This document shows, in pieces, positions 11,849-24,100 of a DNA stretch of 64,000 nt; position 1 is the first letter of the stretch, and each line of letters opens with the position of its first letter. The notes under the pieces were generated by a model. That model worked only from the letters and a program-made list of their open reading frames with translations. It had not been told where the DNA came from and did not search any database. Location of the stretch: NCBI GenBank assembly GCA_025677815.1, contig JAIXMP010000044.1:186001-250000 (forward strand), given 5' to 3'. Made by a program: the position numbers and the translations under genes. Source of the stretch: Phascolomyces articulosus (lineage: Eukaryota; Mucoromycota; Mucoromycetes; Mucorales; Lichtheimiaceae).

Positions 11849-12832
11849 TTATGATGTTGATTTCCCCACACTATGGACGATCCTTAAACAACTCCGTTGA
11901 CCCCAAACAAAGTCATCTTCACGTTTTTCACGATATCGACGATTTCTTAAATGTCGTGTAATCTTGGAATTTCGTATCATATCAAGTTCAGCTGCAACCA
12001 TTCTTAATTCTGATGAATTAACACGGTTATCACGAACATAAGAATGAGTAAATGTCCATAGAGGCTGTTTCTGCTGTGCTGCTTTAGGTTGTCGTAGGCG
12101 TTTCTGTATATGATCATCACCATGGTTACAATCTTCATTTTTGTTTGTAATTGTTTGATTTTTATTACTAGAAGATGATATTATCGACCACAGCCATCGA
12201 TGAGGTTCATTACTACTACTATTATTATCCGACGAAGGTTGATTTAAAGAATATTCTCGACCAATAGGAAGCGTCATTTTTTCGTCAGAATCTTCATGAT
12301 GATTGACTAGCAAAGTATTATTTTCGTCCCATTTTGGTTTGTTCGAAGGGATAGAAAGGACAATGCTTTTTGACAACGATGCAGTCCGTGATTCGCGTTT
12401 AGATTTGTTAATTACTACATTGGGCATATTTCTGGTGCGACAAGAAGATGGTGGTGGAGTTGAAATGATGGGAATGGAAGTGCCTATTGCATGTACAGTA
12501 TCATCGCTATGTTGTTTAATATCCACTAAAAATGAAAGTATATCACGAATTGACTGGATCATTACAGAGAAATTGGAAGTATTATTAAATGTTGTACTCC
12601 ACATTTCATCTGCATGGACAAATGGATCAAGAAGAGTAAAGCTCCTTTGTTCAACCGTCGTAGTTGTAGTTTCTGTTGTCATTCTTGTTGACTGTTCAGT
12701 ACAATTATGTTGCTGCTGCTGAGATAAAGAATAATGCTTTTCATTATCAGAGTCCGTATCGTTATTGATATAACCATATGTCTGAGAATGTGATGAAATT
12801 GGAGGAAGTGTTTGCAAGAATGAAATAACCAT
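11849..12832 (-). CDS. hypothetical low-complexity protein
   Basis: Single frame of 327 residues with an ATG at 12832. I do not recognise it. The N-terminal two thirds are rich in Ser, Thr, Asn and Gln with His/Asp runs, as in intrinsically disordered fungal proteins. A short ordered-looking piece near residues 65-115 contains FTLLDPFVHADEMW and IRDILSFLVDIKQ. The C-terminal 60 residues are basic, with ELRMVAAELDMIRNSKI and RHLRNRRYREKREDDF, and look like a helical, possibly nucleic-acid or protein binding tail. No signal peptide or membrane segment is present. Survival of a 984-nt open frame in AT-rich DNA supports coding. The antisense frame at 12303-12722 is a shadow. Confidence 0.6.
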   Translation of the reverse strand: MVISFLQTLPPISSHSQTYGYINNDTDSDNEKHYSLSQQQQHNCTEQSTRMTTETTTTTVEQRSFTLLDPFVHADEMWSTTFNNTSNFSVMIQSIRDILSFLVDIKQHSDDTVHAIGTSIPIISTPPPSSCRTRNMPNVVINKSKRESRTASLSKSIVLSIPSNKPKWDENNTLLVNHHEDSDEKMTLPIGREYSLNQPSSDNNSSSNEPHRWLWSIISSSSNKNQTITNKNEDCNHGDDHIQKRLRQPKAAQQKQPLWTFTHSYVRDNRVNSSELRMVAAELDMIRNSKITRHLRNRRYREKREDDFVWGQRSCLRIVHSVGKSTS

Positions 12833-15073
12833 TTTTTATGTAGGGGCTCAGCCTTGTAATATTCAAAAGTAAGAGGGAAAGAAAAGCCAGGTAGTAATGG
12901 AGAAGAAAAAGAAGAAGAGATAAAATGGACAAGGAATTTTATTCTTTTTATAATTATTATTTCAAGATAGTCCATTATTATCTGCAATAAGAATATAATG
13001 ATCCGAATTGCTAATAAATAATAACGGGTAAGAAAATTTTGATAGATTATCATTCTTATTTGTGATGGTGTGTATGGGGAATATATAAATAATGATGTGT
13101 GAGAGACTAATGGTCACACAACCTCCCTAATTAGTATTAACATAAATGTATCATTCATCCCAATTATAATAAAGAGTAGTTCTTTCAGTGTTATTACATG
13201 ATGGGAGGACGAGGAAGTGGGCTAAAATAAACATGTTTATGAGTACAAAGTACTTAACCCCACAGCGAAACATATAAACATAACATAAACAATAAATAAA
13301 TAGTAAATAAAACAGGAATCCATCGAATTCCATCCACACACACAGACTTAAATGAGCATTTCCGGGTTCTGTCAGTCAGAATGTCTATTAAAAAATCGAC
13401 CCAATCTACTCACCACCTTTTATGGAAATTCTTATCTTTATTTTTTTCGCCCATTTCTTCTTTTTTCTGTTTTAATTCCGTTTACGATAGTCTTTTATTC
13501 TGACGATGACAAAGTTCATCTAATTTTTTTTTGTTAATAGTTGTCGGTTGCCAACTTATTAATAATAAAGATATTATTATTATTGCCTTTTTGAAAGAAT
13601 GGTTTATACACCAATGCATAAACCTTTGCGTGGTGTTATTTCAATAAATTATTCATGATAAGAGTCTGTTGCCACGACAGAGTTTACTAAACTCTTCTTA
13701 TCTATCGCGGGTGTCATGAAACTTGAAGAAAAAAAAAATGATGTAAAAACAGGGTTGATTGTCGAGTAGATGCGTGTTTCAACATTTGATATCTCTGTTC
13801 CCAGGTTATTGTCATGGTTTAATTCACATCAATAAATCATTACGTACATTTGTTTATTAAGAACATCTTATTTTGTTCAACCAGTAAAGATAGAAATCAG
13901 TTTTCTTTTTGCATACAAGAAATCTGTATTAGAGATATACACATCGCTTTAAAAAATTACATATTTTTTTTCATTGATGGTAACAACTGTTAATGATGTT
14001 ACAAAGCTATTCCTATGGATTATAACTGAATAATAAATCATTGTTTATTTGAATCCACCAACTTTTTTTATATAACAGATCTTTCTTTGAGAAAAGATAA
14101 CTTGTAACTATTTTCATTTGTATATTTCTGGACCGTTGTGTTATTGCACCATGCGCAGATGATCTTATAAGTTCGTATGACGGGTACCATGGCAACGCCA
14201 TATAACCCTCCCCTCCATCATAGCGTTGCTCTGATTCCTCATATTGGTGATTATTTTGGAGAGTATTTATTATAGAATATCTTTTCCTTGCTATTTAGTT
14301 CTGTGAACTACATAAAATGTTGTGGTATACACGTATAATATATTTTTTTGTGTGAAAAATCCGTTATACAATATTATATAGTAAAATAGAAACTACAATT
14401 TTGAAGATTTGCTGGTAAAAGTAATAATAAACTTACTACTAACGGTCACCATCAAGATATTTATAAAGGTATCCCTACACACGAGCATCATACCTGTTTG
14501 AAGGGAACTGAAATTTACACTTGCTTATGAGGATTATGTCATCATCTTATGAAGGAAGATATTTTATAACTTCCGCTCTTCTACTGTTCGATAAAACATG
14601 GTATTTCTCTTTGATTGATTATACCATTTACTCTTCTAATTCATATACTATGGTCTTTTTATTAGATAAGTAGTGGAAAAACTTTACATTTTTGGCTGGA
14701 CATAATCAACAGTCTATACTTGGGAGCTGATCCAAGCAATTCTCACCGATTCTTCCCTTCCGCGAATATCCGTTTTTTTGTAAGGAAGTTTCATTCCTTG
14801 CCAAATCAAATCAGGAACCAGATACAAAATATAGGTCCGCCAATAGTTCTTAACGGATTCGCGAGAATGTTTTTCCACAATGGTGCATAAATAAACGCTT
14901 TATCCTTCAGAGTTGTACAAAACATAGCAAGAGCGAATGAAAACTATTCTCTCTGTGGGAAAGCACGTGAAAGCTAGCATCTAGTGTCTGTACTGTTATT
15001 TTTCTGTTTGTTGGCAGTTCTCTCACACTTGTTCTTTTCCTCTTTCTCTCATTCATAGTAAACGTCAAAAACC
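12833..15073. other. intergenic, includes HADH promoter
   Basis: About 2.2 kb without a supported gene between two divergent genes. Short frames at 13151-13537 and 14013-14201 have no domain content. The last 300 bases before 15074 become pyrimidine-rich on the plus strand (CTCTTTCTCTC near 15040-15055), a common feature of fungal promoters and 5' leaders. Confidence 0.45.
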
Positions 15074-16199
15074 ATGTTGTTCACCACATTACGTTCCCCC
15101 ATTTTGTCTCACATTCGTAAGGCTGGCTTCTCTACCAGTGCACGTCAACTCAAGGATATTAACAGTGTCACTGTTATTGGTGCTGGTCTTATGGGTTCTG
15201 GCATTGTTCAAGTTGCAGCTCAATCAAACTACAAGGTTACCATGGTCGATACTACCGATGCCGCTTTAAAGAATGGACAGTCAATCATTGCTAAATCTAT
15301 CAAACGCGTTGCCAAGAAGAAGTTTGGTGAAGAAAATACTGCCGAACAACAAGCCTTCATTGATAAGGCCTTGTCCAATATCACTGTAACAACGGATGCT
15401 CCTTCAGCTGTTGGAGCTACCGACCTCGTCGTCGAAGCCATTGTCGAAAATATTGATGTCAAGCAAGCTTTGTTCAAGGCATTGGATCAAGCTGCTCCTG
15501 CTGATGCTATTTTTGCATCCAACACCTCATCTTTACCTATTACTGCCATTGCTGACGCCACTTCCGCCGAAAGACAAAAGCGATTTGCTGGTTTGCACTT
15601 TTTCAACCCTGTTCCTGCCATGAAGTTGGTTGAAATTGTTCGTACAGAAGGTCTCCAAGATGAAGTTTATGATGCTTTAGCTACTTTTGCAAAGAACACC
15701 GGAAAGACACCTGTTGAATGCAAGGATACCCCTGGGTAAGTCAGTGATTATTATAATTATCATTGAACTTTATTTTATTTACAGTATAAATATTTTCTTT
15801 TTCATATAGTTTCATTGTTAACCGATTGTTGGTTCCTTATATGATGGAAGCTTTCCGTATCTTGGATCGTGGTGATGCAAAGGCCAAGGATATCGATGTT
15901 GCTATGAAGTTGGGTGCTGGTATGCCTATGGGCCCACTTGAACTTGCCGATGTAAGACTTTTTATATATACATTTTCTGTTGATTATATTTTTTTTTAAA
16001 AAAAAATTAACTCGGATATATTTTCCTTTACTCTCAGTTTGTTGGCTTAGATACCATGAAGTTCATTATTGATGGTTGGGCAAAGGAAGGAAAAATTGAA
16101 GAAGCTTTGGTAACTCCATCCAAGACTCTTAACAACCTTGTTGAGCAAGGACAGTTGGGTAGAAAGAGTGGCAAGGGTGTTTATGATTATAGCAAGTAG
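15074..16199 (+). CDS. HADH: 3-hydroxyacyl-CoA dehydrogenase, mitochondrial
   Basis: Exons 15074-15735, 15810-15951 and 16038-16199 give 321 residues, close to the about 314 of human HADH. It oxidises L-3-hydroxyacyl-CoA to 3-ketoacyl-CoA with NAD+ in beta-oxidation; fungal homologues are often called 3-hydroxybutyryl-CoA dehydrogenase. The first 25 residues are basic and hydroxylated without acid ([19 protein letters not shown]), a mitochondrial presequence. A Rossmann motif GAGLMGSG follows at about residues 36-43. Next comes SNTSSLPI, then the [14 protein letters not shown] block, where His175 and Glu187 match the catalytic pair. The C-terminal dimerisation domain carries [14 protein letters not shown] and [14 protein letters not shown]. 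The C-terminus DYSK is not a peroxisomal PTS1. The stop lies only 80 bp from the stop of the convergent protease gene. Confidence 0.96.
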
Positions 16200-16279
16200 A
16201 GAGTATATTTTGTATAAAAAGTATTTTGAATAGGATTATTGAAAGGAACAAGAAATTTATTTTCTTTACAAGAATTTAA

Positions 16280-18479
16280 TTACATGGTCTTGCATGAAAT
16301 ATCTTTACTTTTTCGAAATGATTTTCTACGAGATCGAGGAGGACTAGCAGATGGAGAAGGTGTGACTGTGGTAGTAATTGTTGGTGGTGGTGCTACAGTT
16401 GTGGATGTATCTTCATTATTAGGATCTAACGATGGACGTGGTGATTTTTCATGTACAGATGGAGGAGGGGATCGTGGTGGCAATTCGGGTGGCACAACGA
16501 CAGAGACTCGTCGACGTGGAAGTGGAGGTGGCGCAGGGTTTAGTTTCGGTACTTTTTCCTTTTCCTCCTCCGCCTTGCAAATCTTCTGTAATATCCCAGT
16601 TCCTTCTTCTTTACTTGTATTACAGCTACTACTACTAGATGCTCGACGACCATCATCAGCAGGTATCGATTCTTGTTCTGAAGCATGTTGACATGTTTTA
16701 TCAAGTTCATAGAAAAAAAGATATCCATCCTTTCCCAGCTCACGATATATTTCTTCTTCATGTTCTCGTCCACTCAGTGTTTTTACTCGTTGTGAATATG
16801 CCAAATCATCTGAATATACAGAGAAAGCAGAAATTTAGAAACTACCAGTCCTTTTTTCCATTTCTCTCCCTTTTCATTCGCATATTTTACCTAGCTTTAG
16901 CCAAACTTCATTATCCCGATCTACTGTTCGTGAATATGCGATATAATGACCACTATGAGGCGAATTTCCTTTATGACAAACAACACTCCGTAATCGCATA
17001 ATTCCTTCAACCTTTCGACCGCATGTTTCACATACAGGATCTTCTGCATTTTGGTTTAGAAATTTATTGAAATGGATATCCGGAGGAATCACCACACTTC
17101 GTTGATCTTTAACATAACGTCCCAGAGCAGTACATCGATACCGTTTAAGAATTACTGGCAGTACCATCCGAGAATCCGGAAAAGAACCTTGATTTTGTGA
17201 TTCTATCTGAATCCCTTGTTCACTAATACCACTATAAAAAGGTAACAGTTCCAGGACCTGCCATGCATTGACTGCTATCTCTTGTTGTCTTTGTTCATTA
17301 AAAAAAATGTTGGTTTTTGCGATGGAAGATGTACTGATTGCACTTGTGGGTGAACCTGGAGGGGATTGATTCTGTGATCCTTGCCAATCGACCTGTCTTT
17401 TCACGCCAGTAACAATGCTGTTGTAAAAGTGTTCAAATAAAATATCTTCCAATCGAAGTGTTGCCGAAGTTGAGGGTATCGAAAGTGAAAGTACTCGGTC
17501 TGTTGTTACACGATCATCGTCAACGTCCCGATTAGCACCATGAAATAATCGCATTTGGAACTACAGTAGCCAATTCATTATACCAAAGCCACGTTTTAGA
17601 TAAATGACTAAAGCAGTAATTCACCTTCTCCATCTCCAAAAAAGAAACACAAAAGCGTAGCAATAACATGAACCACATGAAATGATGATAATAATAAAAG
17701 AAAGAACTTACAGGTAAAAATGGAAGATCAAATGTTTCAGTTAAGAATAAGAGCAATTCACTTGCGTCTTCTTGTTTCCAAAATCCACGTTCATTTCTTC
17801 CTCGCCAGGATGCATCTTCTAATGACCTTCGTAAACGACGAACGATATGTTTTTTTACAAGACCTCCTTTACGCATAATATTGATAAATAGTCGAAGTGA
17901 CGTTTGTAAATCCCGTTTTGCTGTTTGGTCTGAGGATGTATCCGTTGTGAGTAATGGATCAAACGCCTAAATATATATATATGTTTTAGTATAAATGAAT
18001 TTTCTTTGTCGATTATCAAACTACATATCATACTCTCCCACAAAAAAAAAAAACATAGAAAAAGAAGATAAAAAACTGCATACCGTTAACGAAGTATACA
18101 TTGCAAACAATAAAGCGTCAATGTAACAACTTGTGCCTCCGTCGTTTTCACAACCGAAGAGAGATTCATTAGCTGCTGGTGGTCCATGTAATAAACCATG
18201 ATAGGCTTCTTCACAATCGTCCAATTCAGCCATGGCTCGTTTCAAGTGCCAATTATTATCTTCCAATAATGAACGTAATTTATCTTCTTCGATTGCCATT
18301 TCAAAATTACGAGTGGCATATTCTGAGAGAGAAGCCATAGCTGATTCTTGTTCCTTGTTCAGGGACGATCGTTTCGGTGGCTTCTTTTTATTATTGTTGG
18401 TATTGTTATTGTTATTTCGTTTTCTCGTTGACCATTTGCGAACGAGTGTGTTCTCTTTGAACAATGTAAAGGGTTTCAT
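16280..18479 (-). CDS. ubiquitin-specific protease (USP/UCH, C19 family; CYLD-like Cys box)
   Basis: Four exons, 18084-18479, 17712-17966, 16891-17560 and 16280-16809, encode 616 residues. The start is the ATG at 18479; a TGA lies four codons upstream. The enzyme should cleave ubiquitin isopeptide bonds. The Cys box reads GGTSCYIDALLFAMY (Cys about 118), unlike the usual GNTCYMNS and closer to the CYLD/C67 type. The QEDASELLLFLTE block is the QQDA equivalent. The His box is SGHYIAYSR, preceded by a zinc-like CETC pair and a CH at the usual spacing. Before the Cys box, a short LRSLLEDNNWHLKRAMAEL helix pair resembles a UBA/UBA-like ubiquitin-binding module. The C-terminus is a disordered Pro/Ser/Arg tail. 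The gene is convergent with HADH. Confidence 0.9.
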
Positions 18480-21160
18480 CGGTTCCAATCAATCGACATG
18501 GTTTTTCAAGAAGAAAAAGAAAGAAAAGAAAAAGAAAGAGAAAAAAGGGGAAAAGGTTTCTGAACGATTATGTAAAAAAAAGTAACTCACGTACAAAACC
18601 TTCTTTTTTCGTTTATTATTATTATATGTTAATAACTATTATATTAAAAGAAATGGGCTTATTCTTCTCTCTCTCAGTGTGTGTCTGTGTTTTCACACAT
18701 TATTATTGATTGATACCATTCTGCCGCTTATGCTTAAGATTAAATGTGTTCCCAGTAATTTATTTGTTTGAAACGCCACATAACAATAAAGTATGTTTTT
18801 CTCTGGTTGGCAGCACTCTTTATTTGTTTATTAGGTTACGTTACCATTGGTATTACAATAACGATCACCATTTTTTATACTACAGCTAAGATGGTACCAC
18901 AATAATATTATTATTATATAGCCAAGATATTCATGACGATGATACATGATAGTAACAAAAGTAATAAACACAATGAATAAATCAGCCGCTAACAAATATG
19001 GAAATTTGCCACGAATTTGGTAGATAATTATATAGGGACAATTGGGTATTATCTATATTTCTCTTGATAATAATGACAAGGATTTTAGGTTTTCCATTTT
19101 CCATTTCCCAAGTCTCCTTATATCCATCATTGTTATATAGTTAATTCAATAATTTAAGAATGTCTGATATGTTGATTATCTATTATTTTCTTGGTGAGGA
19201 ATGAAAAAGAAGGGAGAAGAGTTAAGGAGGAAGGAAGGAAGAGGGGAGAATACCTGATTGGTCATACTTATGAATTGTTGTTGTATGGCACATCTCTTAT
19301 TTAATATTCTCAATTTTATCGTAAGATATGTGCTTTTTTTCAACTTTAATTTTAGATAACTGCATAAAATAGCATAAAAGGACAAATTATCATGATGATG
19401 ATGATGCACATAATGTTATGCAATGAAAAGTTCCCCGCGTCGAAAATAAGAAACCAAGGATAATTTTCATCTCCAATGGATGAAAGGCAATTACCAAAAT
19501 TTGTTGAATACCTGGAAGTATAGAAGCATAAAATAGCTCAAATGTGTATAATTATACTAGATATATGATGAGAGCCTATTATTTAATATATATAAACTAA
19601 CTTTACAGCTAAAAAGAGAAAGTAAATTGCTTTGGCATACGTATGCTGTATATACACTGTAAATGACAAAAATAGCTCCCAAGCGGATCTATTATCTTCT
19701 CAAGTTTCACTATATGGTTCATTGCATTACCAAATAATATTTACAATACAAACACTATAGAGACCCACAATATATAATAACTACTTGGTTTCAAGGCTAC
19801 TTCTTTACTGAAGTAAAAAATGTATACAATAATATGACATAAAATATTTTTTAACTAAAATTGTACAAATGATAAAGTATAACGTAAAAATAGTACATCA
19901 ACATAATTTGGGATATAAAAATGTATCAGGGCTACAATTGATCTGTTGCTGCTTGGACAGGTATGATAATGTACTTTTCTCGTGTTGTAATCATAGCCAT
20001 TTTTATAATTCTTGCTGTAATCAGTGAGGAGGGGAGCGCCTAGGTTATGCTATGTAGCTTTTCTTAATAATAAAAAAACTTGAACGGTTATTATTTAATG
20101 CGATTGCTACGTGCGTAGATGATAAATATAATGATAGAAACATGGACGGGTATCATTAAATGTAATTGGATGATGTATAACAACGATAATACGTAATTAT
20201 TAAATAATGCCTTTCAACGCACTCTATTATTTTACATGATCCGATTGCATTTAATGACAGTCGTTCATATTTCTATCCTTAAAATACGTCTAATAATGTA
20301 AAATAATTATTATATTTATCATCTAAAAATCGCATTAAATAATAACCAACTGTTCAAGTTGTTTTTCGTTTTACTAAAACGCGTTATATAATATAACCTA
20401 TAGTTTTTCTTTTCGTCAAAAGAAGATGCGATATAACGAAATCATTATCATTATATATATTACCATTTGCACAATGCCATTCATTTGCACTTTTATTTTA
20501 GCTTTTCTAAAGTTTTTTTTTTTTTTTTATATACTTTTTGTAATTAATTGTGTATATTTTCCATAAAACACTGAAAGTATGAGAAAATGGAGTAAAAAAT
20601 CCGACCCTTAAACCTTTATTATCATTGACTTCGGACAAATGTTTTTCTCTCGAAATTAAAGCGATAATAAATAGCGTGAGGCTGCATATGCAATTTTTTG
20701 TCCTTTAATATGTAGTAGAAAGTAATATATAGAGTTTCGATCGTGATACTGGTGATACTTAGATTTAGGATGGAAAGCCTTTAAGTTATATATAATATTT
20801 ATTGAAACACTAGCTAATGATGTACTTCTTAGATGATCTTCAGCAACTTTGTAGCAGAATGTAAACGTGTGCAACTCTTTAGATATAATATTATTATAAT
20901 TACCGAATGTTATTATTGTGAGGTTGTTTATCAATTTGGTAATAGACACTGCTCCACAATAGAATAAGCGCTGTCGGATGCTTTGTTTATCCTGATACTA
21001 GTGGAATATAATCAGTTTAAGTATCGAGTACCAAAATATTTAAATCGCACAATGGTCGAATAGTATGCATTAAAATGTATGACAAAACTGTTGTTATTAA
21101 CCGAGGCACACTCCGACTCAGTAGTTTTGACCTTGTTTAACTACACACCAACTTCTTGTC
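18480..21160. other. intergenic, contains MITE-like repeat
   Basis: About 2.7 kb between two divergent genes without supported exons. Frames at 19176-19409 and 20656-20949 are short and domain-free. The only structured object is the inverted repeat at 20041-20400, listed separately. Confidence 0.5.
20041..20400. mobile_element. MITE-like element with long imperfect inverted arms and TA flanks
   Basis: The interval begins TAGGTTAT and ends ATAACCTA. The arms are long imperfect inverted copies. AACTTGAAC, TTATTATTTAATGCGAT and TAGATGATAAATATAAT on the left (20078-20134) reappear in inverse orientation on the right (20310-20360). Further in, GATAGAAACATGGACG and ATCATTAAATGTAATTGGAT are matched by inverse copies near 20230-20275. 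The outer dinucleotide TA on both sides fits a TA target duplication, as in Tc1/mariner-derived MITEs. There is no coding potential. Arm divergence means it is not very recent. Confidence 0.6.
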
Positions 21161-24100
21161 ATGGCGCGAGTTTCTGGCAATATTTCACTGGAACAATGGG
21201 AACTCAAGACACAACTTACAGAGACTGAATTACAAAGTGTGTATGATTTACAGGATGCTTGTGACGAACTTCCTTTACCAACAAATTGGGTAACCTTTTT
21301 TTAAGATATTTTAGCTCGAGCTTTTTTTTTTCATCGTCATCGTATTTATATTAAACCATATGAAATATATCAATTATCACCTTCCCCTCTAGATCTCGGC
21401 GTCCCCAGCATTAGCTAAATCATCATCAGGAGTACGAACGCCTGAATCCTTTTCAAATGCAACATTAACACCACTGAATGCTGGTGCGCTTTCTAGCCGC
21501 TTGACAGCACTTACAGCACGTCCACGATCCAGCACGAACCTTTTAGTTGAAACAGCTGCTGCTGATTCAGAATTCCAAACGCGATCAGCCCATGGAATTG
21601 GTTCAGATAAACCGATTGAAACGTTACAACATTTTTTCGATTGGTTTGCACTTATGGAGTCAGAAATGGAAAAGGACCAGGAAGATGTTTATCGGTAATA
21701 TTACTATTTTTATACATTTTTTTGTACCATTTATATAACGTGGTGACTATGGTTGTGGATAGAGGGGGGTAACAACATATACCAATATTCATGAATAATT
21801 GGGGGTTATGACAAAAAAAAACATATATATATATATAGCAACTATCTATCCGTTGTCTCTTTGTATCGAGAATCATGCAATGAATTTTTGACGGATCTTA
21901 AAGCAACGTCCGAATTATTTGATGAATTAGGCAGTGAATATGGATATGTTGAAAAACGAACTCGATCATTACAAACTGCTTGCGAAAAACTATTAAATGA
22001 ACAGGTAAAAGAAATGCTTTATATATATTCTTTATACCAAGTATTAGAAAGAGAGGGATAAGGATCATTTGAAAATCGGTTAATATAAAAAAACAGATCA
22101 TCTCACGCTTTTTTTTGTCAATATTAAGGAACGGTTGATAAAATTAGCAGATGCATTAGCAGAAAGACTAGCTTATTTTAATCAATTGGAACCAATTGCA
22201 AAATTATTCAATTCACCTGGAGACGATGTATGTTTGCATCCGGACTTTGTACCCATGTTACAAAAACTCGATGAATGTATCGAATATATGCAACAACATG
22301 TAAGAAAGCATTTATTAAAAAAGGAAAAGACATGGGAGGAGAAGAAATAAAGTGAGGGTGAGTTAATTTTTTATTTATTTTATTGCTATTATTATTAGTT
22401 AAAATACCGGGATGCCGAGCTTTATCTTATGCGATTCCGACAATGTATGACACGTGGTATGACGGTAGTAAAGATGTATCTGGTGACAACAATCAAATCA
22501 CTTGGATATGATATATATAAGCAAATTTCATCCAAAGTAAGGATATAACATTTTAAAGAAGAGAGAAAAGAAAGGGGAGGGATGTAAACGAAAGGGTGAA
22601 AATGAAAACTCAAATTGTAATAATTTCTTTGTTAGCCAGCGGATCAATCCCTTGCATTGAGTAAACAAACAACGTTATTCTATGTCAAGTTTCGAATGAT
22701 TTCTCCAACTACTAAACCATTAAGTATTGAATTGGAGAAACGCTGTGAAGGACATAAAGAGTGGGTTATTTATAGTTTATCTTTTATACCATTCCAAATT
22801 GAAGATTTAGGATAGAGTATGACTAATTGTCTTCTCTAGATATCAATCATTATATCAAGATACATTGAATGCTTACTTCCAAACGAGACAAAATCTATTG
22901 GGACCTGTTATTTCAAGAAAAATTCAAGAACTAGGCCCTTATGGAGATCTTTTATCATTCGTAAGCAATTTATAAATATTATAGCAGAGTGGATGAATTA
23001 TATATTCGTATAGAGCTGATTGTGCTATTCAATATGACTTTAAGGCTAGGAGTGGTTGTGCTTATATGATGAACTTGTGCATGGATGAATTCAACTTGTT
23101 CTACAACTTTTTCCGATCTGGTGAAGATGAGTTATAGTAAGTTTCTATTCTACTGACTAGTCAATTGTTTTATGTAAGAATCGGTACAAATATAAAAATG
23201 TCTCGCATCCAGTATTTAATATTTTTTTTTCTGTTAAATGTAGCGCATTTCTGGATTTATTAACCAGCTATCTTTACGATTATCTTCGTCCACGCATTAT
23301 TCATGAAAATAATATATCTGTTCTCTCAGAATTATGCAGCATATTCCAGATGTATATTTTACGCGACGATTCCCTTACAGCAGGTAAATGTTGTACCTGG
23401 AATTAATTTTGCCACGGAAATACGGAAATAATAAAAAATAGGGGACTGGATGTGTATATACCAATCTTTATGATTGTGGGAAACCTTTCTTTCTTATTAT
23501 TTAGACGATTCTACGACGGATGATAATGAACGACATAAACTAGAATTTGGACATTTAATTCAAAATGTTCTTGAAGATTCACAAGGACGACTTGTTTTCC
23601 GTGCACAAACTTATATTGATAATGATATTCAAAAATACCAACCTACACCTGAAGATTATGAAGTCTATGCAGCAACAGGTATTGTTATGATCTATTTTGT
23701 TATGTTAGATAACCAGTATCTCTTTGCTCTTCCTCCCTTCTCACATACATATAATAATAAACCCGACCCCTATTTAGTCATGGTTAGCCATAACTAACAT
23801 GATCATCCACACTAACTTTATTTTTTAAAATAGCGATCGACCATATCACGAAAACATCCATCGTTCTTGAAGGGTCAAAAGCATTCACAGAAAACCCAGG
23901 AGTTCCTGCGACTTTACCTATCGAAGAAGCAGATACATCCGATACACCATCAAATGAAAAACAAAACTCCTCTGTGGATATTTCTGAATCTCCACTTGGA
24001 CAAGGCACAGATTCTACTCGAGGGTGGTTTCCTACATTACAAAAAACGCTATGGATTCTATCTAAACTTTATCACTGTGTACAGGTTGGTAAATTTTTTT

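Noticed and set aside
12303..12722. 139-codon plus-strand frame
   Set aside because: It is antisense to the low-complexity orphan and is explained by that gene's codon bias; its Val runs mirror the Gln/Thr/Asn codons.
15229..15623. Frames overlapping HADH exon 1 on both strands
   Set aside because: Shadows of the HADH coding frame, without domain content.
18480..18488. TTG start upstream of the USP ATG
   Set aside because: Non-ATG start with a TGA just upstream; the ATG at 18479 is preferred.
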